The notes under the pieces are model-generated. The model saw only the letters and a list, made by a program, of their open reading frames with translations. It was not told the origin of the DNA and did no database searches. From assembly GCA_017452325.1 (NCBI GenBank), contig JAFTMR010000015.1:1-42983 (forward strand): 42,983 nt of DNA. The letters run 5' to 3'. This document shows, one piece after another, positions 36,042-42,983 of the stretch; the first letter of the stretch is position 1; the number at the start of each line of letters is the position of its first letter. This DNA is from Phascolarctobacterium sp. Its GTDB lineage: Bacteria > Bacillota > Negativicutes > Acidaminococcales > Acidaminococcaceae. Made by a program: the position numbers and the translations under genes.

Positions 36042-36075
36042 ATAAAAAGCCTTCCGCTTTAGTGCATAGCGGAAG
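36042..36075 (-). terminator. Terminator between the secreted-protein gene and the ECF/cbi operon
   Basis: CTTCCGCT and AGCGGAAG form a stem with a short loop (36051-36075), followed on the minus strand by GCTTTTTATTTT. The start of the ECF operon is only 30 bases further. I see no promoter between them, so read-through from upstream may feed the operon. Confidence 0.8.
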
Positions 36076-36099
36076 TCTATTTATTTTTCAGAGCTTCTA

Positions 36100-36705
36100 C
36101 TATTTCTGTTGCTTAGCTTCCTTGGCAGCCTGCTCCCTAGCAGCTTGCTCTGCCGCAGCTACGTCAGCTACAAATTTCTGGCACACCTCGTAAAGAGCTT
36201 CCGCAAAAGATTTTTCCGGAATGGGGGCAAACTTTCCCTTGTTCTTCTTCACGTCAATTTGCCTATCCGTATTGGTAAAAACCTGCATGGTCTTTACGGT
36301 ATAAGCTTTTTCCTTCATCTTATACTGCATATCCATTTTGCAGTACAACACCTTTTCCTTACCTTCAAGCTTACCAGCGTAATCCTGTTTCAATTTTTTC
36401 AATACGTCTTTATTGGTGAACACAGTCTTGACCAGAACATTGACCATGTTTCTGTCGTACTCATCATTTTTGTCCTTGGCAAAATCCAAGGAACCCATAT
36501 CGTAAGCGTACACACCCAAATCATTTTCTACTACCACGCTCCAACGGGCAGCTTCAATTTCTTCGGCAGTAGGCTTGGGCATCATGCTAATCTCCCAGTT
36601 CATAGGGTCTTGGTTCGGTTGAGGAACAGGGTTATTGGCAAAGGCAGTACCTGCACACACCAACAAACTCATACACATCCATACCATCAGGAAAAACTTT
36701 TTCAT
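36100..36705 (-). CDS. Secreted protein, possibly surface-adhesin-E-like fold
   Basis: 201 residues. A clear signal peptide (MKKFFLMVWMCMSLLVCAGT, cleavage after AFA) is followed by a small beta-rich domain. WSVVVENDLGVYAYDMGSLDF, a VNVLVKTVFTN strand and the C-terminal EALYEVCQKF resemble the Adhesin_E (PF16747) pattern of aromatic and single-cysteine positions. This is a tentative match by eye. The tail is an Ala/Glu/Lys/Gln-rich helix. It has its own promoter with the shared operator, and a terminator on each side. Its product probably acts in the periplasm; function unknown. Confidence 0.75.
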   Translation of the reverse strand: MKKFFLMVWMCMSLLVCAGTAFANNPVPQPNQDPMNWEISMMPKPTAEEIEAARWSVVVENDLGVYAYDMGSLDFAKDKNDEYDRNMVNVLVKTVFTNKDVLKKLKQDYAGKLEGKEKVLYCKMDMQYKMKEKAYTVKTMQVFTNTDRQIDVKKNKGKFAPIPEKSFAEALYEVCQKFVADVAAAEQAAREQAAKEAKQQK

Positions 36706-36757
36706 AATATCCTCCTTACCATTGCCTGTAACGATTACTTTCTCTATGTATTGGCTA

Positions 36758-36788
36758 ATTATAAACTATATAGTTGCTATACACTCAA
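36758..36788 (-). promoter_or_regulatory. Promoter with shared operator, copy B (secreted-protein gene / ECF-cbi unit)
   Basis: Minus-strand -35 TTGAGT (36783-36788) and -10 TATAAT (36758-36763), 19-base spacer. The spacer holds TATAGCAACTATATAGTT, with the 12-bp palindrome AACTATATAGTT. The same element, with two differences in 28 bases, precedes the cobalamin riboswitch at 42814-42844. Confidence 0.75.
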
Positions 36789-36821
36789 GGGCAAAATTAC
36801 GCAAAGCTCTTGTTTCTGCGA

Positions 36822-36864
36822 CAAAAAGCCCTCCATCTGCATGCTATACAACTGTAGATGGAGG
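36822..36864 (-). terminator. Rho-independent terminator after cbiK
   Basis: CCTCCATCT (minus sense, 36856-36864) pairs with AGATGGAGG (36830-36838), followed by GCTTTTTGTC on the minus strand. It closes the riboswitch-controlled unit nine bases past the cbiK stop. Confidence 0.85.
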
Positions 36865-36872
36865 ACTAGTTC

Positions 36873-37871
36873 TTATTTTGCTTGCAATGCTTCCCAAGCT
36901 TGGCTTGCCTTTTTCACGAAAAGGTTTTGTACGTCGGTGTTTTCACCCAAGCCATGGAGATACACATCAACCTTATAGCCTTCTTTAAGCAGCAGGGATT
37001 TAAAGGAATCCTCTTCATCACCAGCCATATCATTCATAGCGTGGTCGCCAGCAACCATCATCAAGGGCATCAAGGTTACATTTTTAATTTTTCTTTCCTT
37101 GAGTTCTTCTAATACATTATCAAAGGTAGGCCAGCCTTCTACAGAAAAAATGAGCGCGTTCTTATAGCCCAAATCCTCCAGTTTATCCTGCATTACTGCG
37201 TAATAAGCATTTGCCGGATGAGGAGTACCATGAGCCATTACCAAAATAGCATCCTTTTTCCCAGCTTCCGGGAATTGGGTTGCCAAAGCCGCCATGGTAT
37301 CTGCAACATCATCCTCCTTATCCTCTTGACCTTGCCAGTACATCAAAGGAGTACCAAAGGTAATCTTTTTAAAATCATTCTTGTGCAGATTGAACACTGC
37401 CTTTTTGTAATCATATTCAATACCGGGGATGATGTCCAAGGAAGTCATGGCAACGCGGGTATAGCCTTCTTCCTTGAGCTGTACCAAAGCCTCTTCCGGA
37501 GTAGGGATTACCAAGCCTTCATTAGCCTTAACCCTATCAATAATAATATGGGAGGTATAAGCAACTACAACTTTGGTCTCAGGGTACAGGGTTTTAATGG
37601 CATTGACAGTAGCATCAATATTTTTCTCGCGGGTTTCCTTAATGGTAGTACCAAAGCTCATAATAAGAATGGCATCCTTGTCTGCCAAATTTTGCAGCTC
37701 CACAGTTTCATGGGTGAGCACGCCCACTTGAGCAGCTTGCTTCAAAGCAATGGTAGGAGCCTTCACCTCTTCACTCAATTGGAAGCTGCCTGCATTACCA
37801 ACTGCGGCAAAGCCACAGCCAACTGCACATAACAAACCCATTGCCAACATCTTTTTCAAATTCATTTTCAT
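36873..37871 (-). CDS. cbiK: Periplasmic sirohydrochlorin cobaltochelatase CbiK (CbiKP-type)
   Basis: 332 residues from the ATG at 37871, with GAGGAG eight bases upstream; a GTG at 37880 is possible. The N-terminus (MKMNLKKMLAMGLLCAVGCG, then FAAVGNA) is a signal peptide, which cytosolic CbiK lacks. The catalytic framework is complete: H214 in VMAHGTPHPAN, E245 in FSVEGWPTFDN and H277 in MMVAGDHAMNDMAGD. CbiK inserts cobalt into sirohydrochlorin. A secreted form, CbiKP, is known from Desulfovibrio vulgaris, where its role is linked to metal or haem transport. It is the last gene of the TonB-receptor operon. No cytosolic CbiK or CbiX is in the window. Confidence 0.9.
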   Translation of the reverse strand: MKMNLKKMLAMGLLCAVGCGFAAVGNAGSFQLSEEVKAPTIALKQAAQVGVLTHETVELQNLADKDAILIMSFGTTIKETREKNIDATVNAIKTLYPETKVVVAYTSHIIIDRVKANEGLVIPTPEEALVQLKEEGYTRVAMTSLDIIPGIEYDYKKAVFNLHKNDFKKITFGTPLMYWQGQEDKEDDVADTMAALATQFPEAGKKDAILVMAHGTPHPANAYYAVMQDKLEDLGYKNALIFSVEGWPTFDNVLEELKERKIKNVTLMPLMMVAGDHAMNDMAGDEEDSFKSLLLKEGYKVDVYLHGLGENTDVQNLFVKKASQAWEALQAK

Positions 37872-37887
37872 ATATATCACTCCTCAC

Positions 37888-38721
37888 TTAAAACTGACAT
37901 ATTTTTTGCAGCAGGGCATTTTCCTTTGCCTTCTCCTGCCCATTGACCTTGGTTGTAATCTCCAGATTATTGTTCAGTGGATTACGAGTTACCTGAATAT
38001 CCGCGTCATAAGCGCGGCTCAAAAGTTCTTCCGTAAACGCCTGCTCCGGTGGTGCGTCAGCAAGCAGTTTGCCCTCGCCCAAAAGGAGGATGCGGGAGCA
38101 GTACTTGGCGGCAAAATTCAGCTCGTGTACCACCATCAGAATAGTCTTCCCCATTTGAGCAAGCTCCTTGGCAAAACGGAAGATTTCTTCCTGATAAACC
38201 ATGTCAAGTCCCGTAGTGGGCTCGTCCAAAAATAAAATAGGTGTCTGCTGCGCCAAAACCTTTGCCAAAAGAATACGTTGCTTCTGACCACCGCTCACCT
38301 CCGTCACAGGAGTATCAGCAAGTTCCAAGGTTCCGGTGTAATCCATACAGTCCAGGGCAAGCTGTTTATCTGCCTCGTTCTCGCTCTCCCACCATTTCAT
38401 ATAGGGATAGCGGCCTGCCAGCACTACGTCCTGACCAGTATAACCAAAGCCAACCTCCACGTGCTGTTGCAGATAGGCAACCTTGCAAGCCAGCTCCTTT
38501 TCATGATAGTCCTCCAAAGCTTTATGAAAGAACAGCACCTCACCACTATGCTTGGGTAAAATACCGCGAATAGTTTTGAGCAAGGTACTCTTGCCGGCAC
38601 CGTTCCTTCCAATGATGCCCACAATCTCTCCCGCGCAAATAGAAGCATTAACGCCGGAAAGCACATGGCGGGCACCATACCCAATGGTTAAATTTTTTAG
38701 CTCAATAATAGTTTCAGACAT
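37888..38721 (-). CDS. ABC importer ATPase (BtuD/FepC-like)
   Basis: 277 residues. Walker A is GRNGAGKSTLLKTI near 36, the signature is VSGGQKQRILLAKVL near 137, and Walker B is ILFLDEPTTGLD, followed by the H-loop MVVHELN. The overall layout matches ATPases of iron-siderophore/B12 importers. A C-terminal extension of about 35 residues beyond DAPPEQAFTEELL is slightly longer than usual. It is preceded by the binding lipoprotein after 14 bases and followed by cbiK. The matching FecCD-type permease is not in the window. Confidence 0.88.
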   Translation of the reverse strand: MSETIIELKNLTIGYGARHVLSGVNASICAGEIVGIIGRNGAGKSTLLKTIRGILPKHSGEVLFFHKALEDYHEKELACKVAYLQQHVEVGFGYTGQDVVLAGRYPYMKWWESENEADKQLALDCMDYTGTLELADTPVTEVSGGQKQRILLAKVLAQQTPILFLDEPTTGLDMVYQEEIFRFAKELAQMGKTILMVVHELNFAAKYCSRILLLGEGKLLADAPPEQAFTEELLSRAYDADIQVTRNPLNNNLEITTKVNGQEKAKENALLQKICQF

Positions 38722-38735
38722 AGGGTCAGCTCCAA

Positions 38736-39695
38736 TTAGTGTAGGTATTCCGGGTAAACAAGCTTCGCCATATGCTCCGCACCTTCTAAAATATAATGAG
38801 AGGTACAGTAGCGATAGCGCTCCGGAAATTTATAAACAGCCTTGTTCTTCACGCACTTTAAATCCTTGTAGGCAGGGTCACTTACTATCTGCTGAAAGTA
38901 GGTATCAGAATTTTGACTGCCCTTGGCATCCCAAGAGGGCAAAAACAAAACGTCAGGGTTAAGCTCCACAATCTTTTCCTTACTTACAGGCATGCTGGCG
39001 CGGACGGGCATAATCTCCATACCGTTTTGCACATGTGCCAAATCGCAGAGCATACCAAAAATATTCTGCAACATTCCGTAGGTTCCGCTATAAGTAAGCT
39101 GAATTACAAGCTTCTGCTTATCCTTGGGAATAACCGCCAGCTTTTCCGCCAAAGCCTTCTCGCCAGCCTCCATCTTTTGAATCAGGCTAGTGCCCTTCTC
39201 CTTTTGATTGACCAGCTCACTTAATTTAGCAATACTCTTTTTAATATCAGGATAGGTCTCCGCCGCATCAAGCATAAAGACACGCACCCCCATATCCTCC
39301 AATGTAGCACTCACTTCGGGATTGGTAAGCGGTGTGGTAATGAACAGGTCGGGCTTGTACTTCAAGACCTGTTCCACCGTAATGCGGGGACGATATTTAT
39401 TGGGAATCTTCTTGGAAAGCTCCGCGGTCATAGAGTAATTAGGGTCTGCCGCAGAAACCGAGGTGGCAATGAAATGCTCCACAGGTACCATTTCCAGAAG
39501 AATATCCTGAAAAGCAAGGCTTGTTGTCATCATTCTGGTAGGCGGCTCCACAAATTGGAACACCTTGCCTCTATCATCAGCGACGCTATAAGTAGCATTC
39601 GCAGTATTTTCTTTTTCAACGGGTTTGCTCTCATTTGCACAACCAAGTACAAAACAGATAAGCAAAGCGAGCAATAAAATTAAAGTTTTCTTCAT
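38736..39695 (-). CDS. Corrinoid/siderophore-type ABC substrate-binding lipoprotein (BtuF-like)
   Basis: 319 residues. A lipoprotein signal peptide ends in FVLGC with the lipidated Cys at 19, so it is anchored at the outer face of the cytoplasmic membrane. The domain layout is that of class III binding proteins with a long connecting helix: RITVEQVLKYKPDLFITT near 105 in lobe 1, a helix around 150-180, and NPDVLFLPSWDAKG near 240 in lobe 2. Substrate could be a corrinoid, haem or metal chelate. The riboswitch upstream favours a corrinoid. AAAGG nine bases before the ATG supports the start. Confidence 0.85.
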   Translation of the reverse strand: MKKTLILLLALLICFVLGCANESKPVEKENTANATYSVADDRGKVFQFVEPPTRMMTTSLAFQDILLEMVPVEHFIATSVSAADPNYSMTAELSKKIPNKYRPRITVEQVLKYKPDLFITTPLTNPEVSATLEDMGVRVFMLDAAETYPDIKKSIAKLSELVNQKEKGTSLIQKMEAGEKALAEKLAVIPKDKQKLVIQLTYSGTYGMLQNIFGMLCDLAHVQNGMEIMPVRASMPVSKEKIVELNPDVLFLPSWDAKGSQNSDTYFQQIVSDPAYKDLKCVKNKAVYKFPERYRYCTSHYILEGAEHMAKLVYPEYLH

Positions 39696-39708
39696 TAATA
39701 TATACCTT

Positions 39709-39777
39709 TCACAGGCAGCGTTTATGAATTGCTTTCAGCAGGCTACTTTCCTGAGCAACGAAGGGTGTAAGTTTCAT
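39709..39777 (-). CDS. Possible 22-codon small ORF upstream of the binding-protein gene
   Basis: ATG at 39777 to TGA at 39709 encodes MKLTPFVAQESSLLKAIHKR plus two residues. The stop overlaps the AAAGG ribosome binding site of the next gene, so it could couple translation. Its own ribosome binding site is weak. The same DNA folds: TTTATGAA and TTCATAAA enclose TTGCT/AGCAA and CAGG/CCTG stems. Coding or structural roles are both unproven. Confidence 0.25.
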   Translation of the reverse strand: MKLTPFVAQESSLLKAIHKRCL

Positions 39778-39802
39778 AAATCTTAGATAGCATTGAGAAT
39801 GA

Positions 39803-39819
39803 CGGCGCCCAAGGCGCCG
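39803..39819 (-). repeat. Very stable GC hairpin in the intergenic region of the TonB-receptor operon
   Basis: CGGCGCC-N3-GGCGCCG in an otherwise AT-rich region. It lies just past the stop of the lipoprotein gene. It has no T-run, so it is not a normal terminator, but it could protect the upstream mRNA from 3' decay. Confidence 0.5.
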
Positions 39820-39832
39820 CCATTGGATTGTG

Positions 39833-40387
39833 TTATTTCATACAAGCGTCACGAGGTAAGCCAAGCTGTTCTGCCACATCCCCCCATTTTAATTGACGAG
39901 TCTTCATATTCAGAATATCAATTAAGGGTACATCGCAATGGCGTGCAATGTAGCTGGCACGCTTCACTTGATGGGAAGCAAAGCCAAGCTTCATATATTT
40001 AATGGAAATCTTTTTATCCAAGCCCATTATCTTATACAACCTGTTAGCCTTGTAGTTAAGCTCGCCCTCGTAAAACTTTTGCGGAGTAAGACCAAGCAAA
40101 AACTTAACTCTTGTCCAACCGTACTTGTGGCGCAAGTCAACAACCTCTTGCAAGGGAACATTCGCTGCAAAAGCGTGCATACAGATATTTTTCAATTCCT
40201 TGTAGCTCATACCTTGGTCAAGATATTTGCCAAGCTCCGCTTCGCTGTAATCAAAGCCCACTTGGAGCGTTGCGATTGCTTTCGCCTTGTCCATCTCCGG
40301 GCGTTTACCGGCAGCCTGCCCACCAACGCAACCAAGCATCAGCAAACAGCCCAAGGTCAAACACAGAATAAGTTTAAGTTTTTTCAT
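39833..40387 (-). CDS. Lipoprotein with a duplicated helical module, unknown function
   Basis: 184 residues. The signal peptide ends in LMLGC with Cys 20 as lipidation site. The mature part contains two related modules of about 50 residues (about 52-100 and 129-177). Each follows the pattern YxxxGxxxxxxK, a VPLxxxxxx segment, a W(T/G) position and a closing LGL. They are predicted helical. I do not assign a family. It lies between the TonB receptor and the binding lipoprotein in a riboswitch-controlled unit, so an accessory role in corrinoid or metal-chelate passage through the periplasm is likely by context. Confidence 0.75.
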   Translation of the reverse strand: MKKLKLILCLTLGCLLMLGCVGGQAAGKRPEMDKAKAIATLQVGFDYSEAELGKYLDQGMSYKELKNICMHAFAANVPLQEVVDLRHKYGWTRVKFLLGLTPQKFYEGELNYKANRLYKIMGLDKKISIKYMKLGFASHQVKRASYIARHCDVPLIDILNMKTRQLKWGDVAEQLGLPRDACMK

Positions 40388-40419
40388 TGGAGTACCTCCG
40401 TAGGGTTAAGGGTTAGATT

Positions 40420-42453
40420 TTAGAAGGAGTATTCGTAACCAAGCATGAAGTTACGACCCATAGCATAATATGCATAAGTATCTTCGTCAGGACCATTACT
40501 AGTAGTATAATCAGCTCTATCGAACAAGTTATTTACATGTAAGAACACCTTATGATTTTTTTCTGGTTCATAAGTAAAGTGCAAATCTGTGTAAAGTGCG
40601 GGTCTTACTTTACCACCTTCGTCATGACGTTCACCAATATAGTTAGCCATCAAAGAAGCTGTGGTTTTTTCATAATGATAGTTCAATCCCAAATTAAATT
40701 GTAATTGATTATGTGTTTTAACCCATTCGCCTACATTGCCTTTATCATCAATATGTCTGGTTTTAGGATTGCTATAGGTAATACCATAATAACTATCAAA
40801 ATTATCATTATGTTTAATGTTGCAAGACAATTCAATGCCTAAATTTTCAGCATCGTTATTTTCATACACAAGATTGCCAGCTGAAGCAGAAGTACCTTCT
40901 TTAGCTTCAATTGAATCTTTGATATCATAATGGAACAAAGCTAAACGCCAAGAACGATTATTTTCATTAAATTTATAACCAACTTCGTAGTGTGTACCCT
41001 GTTCCGGCTTCAATTCAGGAGAAGCCAAAATTACGCTACCACCAAATAATTTTGTCAACTCAGGTAATCGGAAAGATTTACCAGCTTTGGCATAAAAAGT
41101 ACTATCATCATTTATTTTCTTGATATATTGCAACTCAGGAGTAAATTTATTTACATCGTCTTTCTTACTATCATTAGATACGCCTGTCTCCAAATTATCT
41201 TCAGTACCATCACAATTTCTAACTATTGTTTCTCGCAAATTCAGAATCAAATTATCTGTGTCATTCATTTGCCAATCGTAAGAAGCATACAATGAATAAA
41301 CATCTCTTACATAATCTCCAGTTCTTTCAGGTTTTGCCGGTGTACTACCCATTGCTTTGGTAGGTGAATTGTATACATCTAAATCTTCTTTTTTAAATGT
41401 GGCACCAATTAAAAATTTATCTTTTTTATTAACATCCCAAGACTTTTGTATATCGATATTAGTGTTATGCCCTTTTCGCCAACTATACTTAAAAGCTTTA
41501 TCTATAGAACCATCTTGCTTTTTAAAATTTACTTGGTCATAATTTCTTTCTTGTGTATTGTAAGAAACATTTGCAATAAATCCATTTTGGTCATCATATC
41601 TAACAATAAAATTGTTGTTATGATCTTCATACTCTTTACTTTGATATGGACTTTTCAAATATCTATTATCCATAACATCAACAGTATTGTTTGTTTTCGA
41701 GTAGTTATAAGTAAATTTAAGATTATCGTTGACATTATAATTAAACAATAATCCTTTGTTTTCACCTTTTGAATAATTATAATACTGCTGATATTTAGTT
41801 TTGCCCATAGTCTTATTTACAACAGTAGTCATCGGGCTCATTTCCCCTCTATTATCCAAGTGAGTCAATAAGCTAAATTTCTCATTACCAACATTAACAG
41901 AATATCTTTCTCTACCATAGTTGCCAGCAGAGACTTTAATGCTATTTCTTACCTTATTTTTAGTAATGATATTAACTACACCACCAGTTGCTTCAGAACC
42001 ATACAATACGGCACCGCCACCACGAACAATTTCAATCTTTTCAATAATATCAGTAGGAATATCTTCAAGGTTGTACTTGCCATCTTGGTTTAAAGGCATA
42101 CCATCAAGCATAACCAAAGTTCCTTTGTCTACGCCACGAATATCAATCTTACTAGTCATTGAACCAAGTGCAACACCATTAGGACCTTGGCTAGAAGCAA
42201 AAATACCTAAAGCACCTCTTAATACTTCAAAAGCATTGCCAGCACCACTTTTTTCAATACGTTCATTATCAATAACTTCAACCGCTGCAGCGGTATCTAA
42301 ATCCATTTTCTCCATTCTGCTTGCAGTAACAATCATCGGGTCAAGAGTAAACTCTTGTAAGGTGGTTTCACTTGCGTGTACCGCTGTACCCCCCCATTGC
42401 ACAGAGCCCAAAATGAGCGCTGTCATCAACATAGCCTTAGTCATCTTTTTCAT
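40420..42453 (-). CDS. btuB: TonB-dependent outer-membrane receptor (BtuB-like)
   Basis: 677 residues. A signal peptide ends near AVHA, followed by a TonB-box-like [12 protein letters not shown]. The plug domain spans about 45-160, with [38 protein letters not shown] and GGVVNIITK as plug signatures. The rest is a 22-strand-type beta-barrel ending FMLGYEYSF with the terminal phenylalanine needed for barrel assembly. The size, plug motifs and the cobalamin riboswitch in its leader support corrinoid uptake. Related corrinoid or metal chelates cannot be excluded, given cbiK in the same unit. AGGAGATG precedes the ATG. Barrel codons are AT-rich, as common for loops under selection. Confidence 0.87.
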   Translation of the reverse strand: MKKMTKAMLMTALILGSVQWGGTAVHASETTLQEFTLDPMIVTASRMEKMDLDTAAAVEVIDNERIEKSGAGNAFEVLRGALGIFASSQGPNGVALGSMTSKIDIRGVDKGTLVMLDGMPLNQDGKYNLEDIPTDIIEKIEIVRGGGAVLYGSEATGGVVNIITKNKVRNSIKVSAGNYGRERYSVNVGNEKFSLLTHLDNRGEMSPMTTVVNKTMGKTKYQQYYNYSKGENKGLLFNYNVNDNLKFTYNYSKTNNTVDVMDNRYLKSPYQSKEYEDHNNNFIVRYDDQNGFIANVSYNTQERNYDQVNFKKQDGSIDKAFKYSWRKGHNTNIDIQKSWDVNKKDKFLIGATFKKEDLDVYNSPTKAMGSTPAKPERTGDYVRDVYSLYASYDWQMNDTDNLILNLRETIVRNCDGTEDNLETGVSNDSKKDDVNKFTPELQYIKKINDDSTFYAKAGKSFRLPELTKLFGGSVILASPELKPEQGTHYEVGYKFNENNRSWRLALFHYDIKDSIEAKEGTSASAGNLVYENNDAENLGIELSCNIKHNDNFDSYYGITYSNPKTRHIDDKGNVGEWVKTHNQLQFNLGLNYHYEKTTASLMANYIGERHDEGGKVRPALYTDLHFTYEPEKNHKVFLHVNNLFDRADYTTSNGPDEDTYAYYAMGRNFMLGYEYSF

Positions 42454-42540
42454 AAATACATCTCCTAAAAATTATTTTGAAACTTTCTCGCACCCAGTCT
42501 TGCATGGTCGTGCATTACTCATTTACAAACCAACCAAAAT

Positions 42541-42577
42541 AAAAAGACCTTTTTTGCGCACAGCAAACAAAGGTCTT
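42541..42577 (-). terminator. Riboswitch expression-platform terminator
   Basis: Minus-strand AAGACCTTT and AAAGGTCTT form a 9-bp stem with a 16-base loop, followed by TTTTATTTT. It lies between the cobalamin aptamer and the TonB-receptor start, so premature termination is the likely output. AAGACCT also occurs in the 3' part of the aptamer (42642-42648), allowing a competing pairing. Confidence 0.85.
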
Positions 42578-42633
42578 AGAAAAACTAATCGTTCTTTTAC
42601 CTTGACTGTCTCGCGCAGTGTTAGTAAATCGCT

Positions 42634-42782
42634 TAACAGGCAGGTCTTCTGACTAAGGTTCATCGCAACTTCAAGCCTTCCCAGTTTTATCCAGTGACAT
42701 TTTTTGAAGCGCTCACCATCACAGCGACGGGATCGTGTGGGAATCGCACCCAGCTTCCTCTCTAAGAGTTGAGTACCTGTTA
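42634..42782 (-). promoter_or_regulatory. Cobalamin riboswitch aptamer
   Basis: On the minus strand the closing stem P1 is TAACAGG (42776-42782) with CCTGTTA (42634-42640). Between them are conserved blocks: GGTGCGATTCCCACACGATC followed by CCGTCGCTGTGATGG, then TCACTGG in the place of the GCCACTG B12 box, then GGGAAGGC, and AGTCAGAAGACCTGCC near the 3' end. These match the AdoCbl/Cbl riboswitch class. With bound corrinoid the downstream terminator should form and switch the operon off. The rest of 42454-42633 is leader with no coding sequence. Confidence 0.95.
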
Positions 42783-42813
42783 GCTAATATTTATTAATTT
42801 TATTACGTTTCTT

Positions 42814-42844
42814 ATTCTAAACTATATAGTTGCTATATACGCAA
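42814..42844 (-). promoter_or_regulatory. Promoter with shared operator, copy A (riboswitch / TonB-receptor operon)
   Basis: Minus-strand -35 TTGCGT (42839-42844) and -10 TAGAAT (42814-42819), 19-base spacer holding TATAGCAACTATATAGTT. Transcription would start about 25 bases upstream of the riboswitch. Same geometry as copy B at 36758-36788. Confidence 0.75.
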
Positions 42845-42885
42845 GCAGTTTCTGAGAATATTTCCTAAAAACTTTTAGATAATAA

Positions 42886-42927
42886 ATAAAACGCCGCACC
42901 AACACTAAGGTTGACGAGGCGTTTTAT
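42886..42927. terminator. Terminator-like hairpin upstream of the TonB-receptor operon
   Basis: ATAAAACGCC and GGCGTTTTAT form a 10-bp stem with a 22-base loop. It insulates the promoter at 42814-42844 from whatever lies to the right; it reads similarly on both strands. Confidence 0.6.
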
Positions 42928-42940
42928 AATTGACACTCAT

Positions 42941-42983
42941 AAAAACTTCGGCTAAAATGTAATCAGATTATAAATTAGCCGAA
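42941..42983 (-). terminator. Terminator of a minus-strand gene beyond the right edge
   Basis: TTCGGCTAA and TTAGCCGAA form a 9-bp stem (42947-42983), followed on the minus strand by GTTTTTATG. The gene it would end is outside the window. Confidence 0.6.

Noticed and set aside
36758-36788. Fur box reading of the shared operator
   Set aside because: It does not match the GATAATGATAATCATTATC consensus; half-sites are TATAG/CTATA.
36706-36822. A second cobalamin riboswitch before the secreted-protein/ECF/cbi unit
   Set aside because: The leader is too short and lacks every conserved aptamer block; only the shared promoter element is there.
36109-36978. 289-codon plus-strand frame
   Set aside because: It crosses two minus genes, two terminators and a promoter, with no recognisable domain.
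1-42983. Mobile elements, CRISPR arrays, tRNA or rRNA genes
   Set aside because: No transposase-like frames, no regularly spaced repeats, and no tRNA or rRNA sequence recognised on either strand.

Overview
The window reads as chromosome of an anaerobic diderm Firmicute, most likely a Negativicute. Firmicute-type housekeeping genes (floA, yqeY, rpsU, mtaB) and strong GGAGG ribosome binding sites sit beside an outer-membrane TonB-dependent receptor and periplasmic proteins. A succinate-using Acidaminococcaceae relative such as Phascolarctobacterium would fit the tandem SLC13 dicarboxylate-type transporters and the large anaerobic B12 locus, but that is inference. Almost every gene is on the minus strand; only ilvA is on plus. 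No tRNA, rRNA, CRISPR array, insertion sequence or prophage was seen.

Layout, left to right. (1) 1-2648: two tandem SLC13/DASS permease paralogues; the left one is cut by the window edge. (2) 2918-3583: a Crp/Fnr-type regulator, then a 480-base non-coding stretch with two plus-strand terminator-like hairpins. (3) 4067-9579: floA, a small membrane protein, a two-domain PPK2 polyphosphate kinase, a TIGR03960-type radical SAM protein and pgeF. (4) 9700-13863: prmA-rsmE-mtaB-HIT-rpsU-yqeY. (5) 14132-15337: ilvA, divergent from prmA. (6) 15648-36011: one very long minus-strand operon. It starts with an ECF-type transporter (S component with a large extracytoplasmic domain, fused A-A ATPase, T component), a membrane-anchored beta-propeller and an ABC exporter. 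It continues with cbiD-F-G-H-J-ET-A-B, cobD, an ApgM-like phosphatase/mutase-family gene, cbiP, cobO and cbiC. (7) 36100-36705: a secreted protein bracketed by two terminators. (8) 36873-42782: a cobalamin riboswitch followed by a BtuB-like TonB receptor, a lipoprotein with a duplicated module, a BtuF-like binding lipoprotein, a BtuD-like ATPase and a CbiK cobaltochelatase with a signal peptide.

How they work together. The right half carries most of the anaerobic (early cobalt insertion) corrin pathway from cobalt-sirohydrochlorin to adenosylcobinamide-phosphate precursors, plus uptake across both membranes. Not in the window are cbiL, the nucleotide-loop genes (cobU, cobS, cobT, cobC), a recognisable PduX threonine kinase, CbiMNQO, and the FecCD permease expected with the BtuF/BtuD pair.

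Most noteworthy: two promoters (upstream of the riboswitch and upstream of the secreted-protein/ECF/cbi unit) share a nearly identical 28-bp element with the same -35/-10 geometry, so one unidentified regulator probably co-controls both units. The ECF + beta-propeller + exporter block at the head of the cbi operon, the periplasmic CbiK, and the ApgM-like gene overlapping cobD are the best candidates for undescribed biology.
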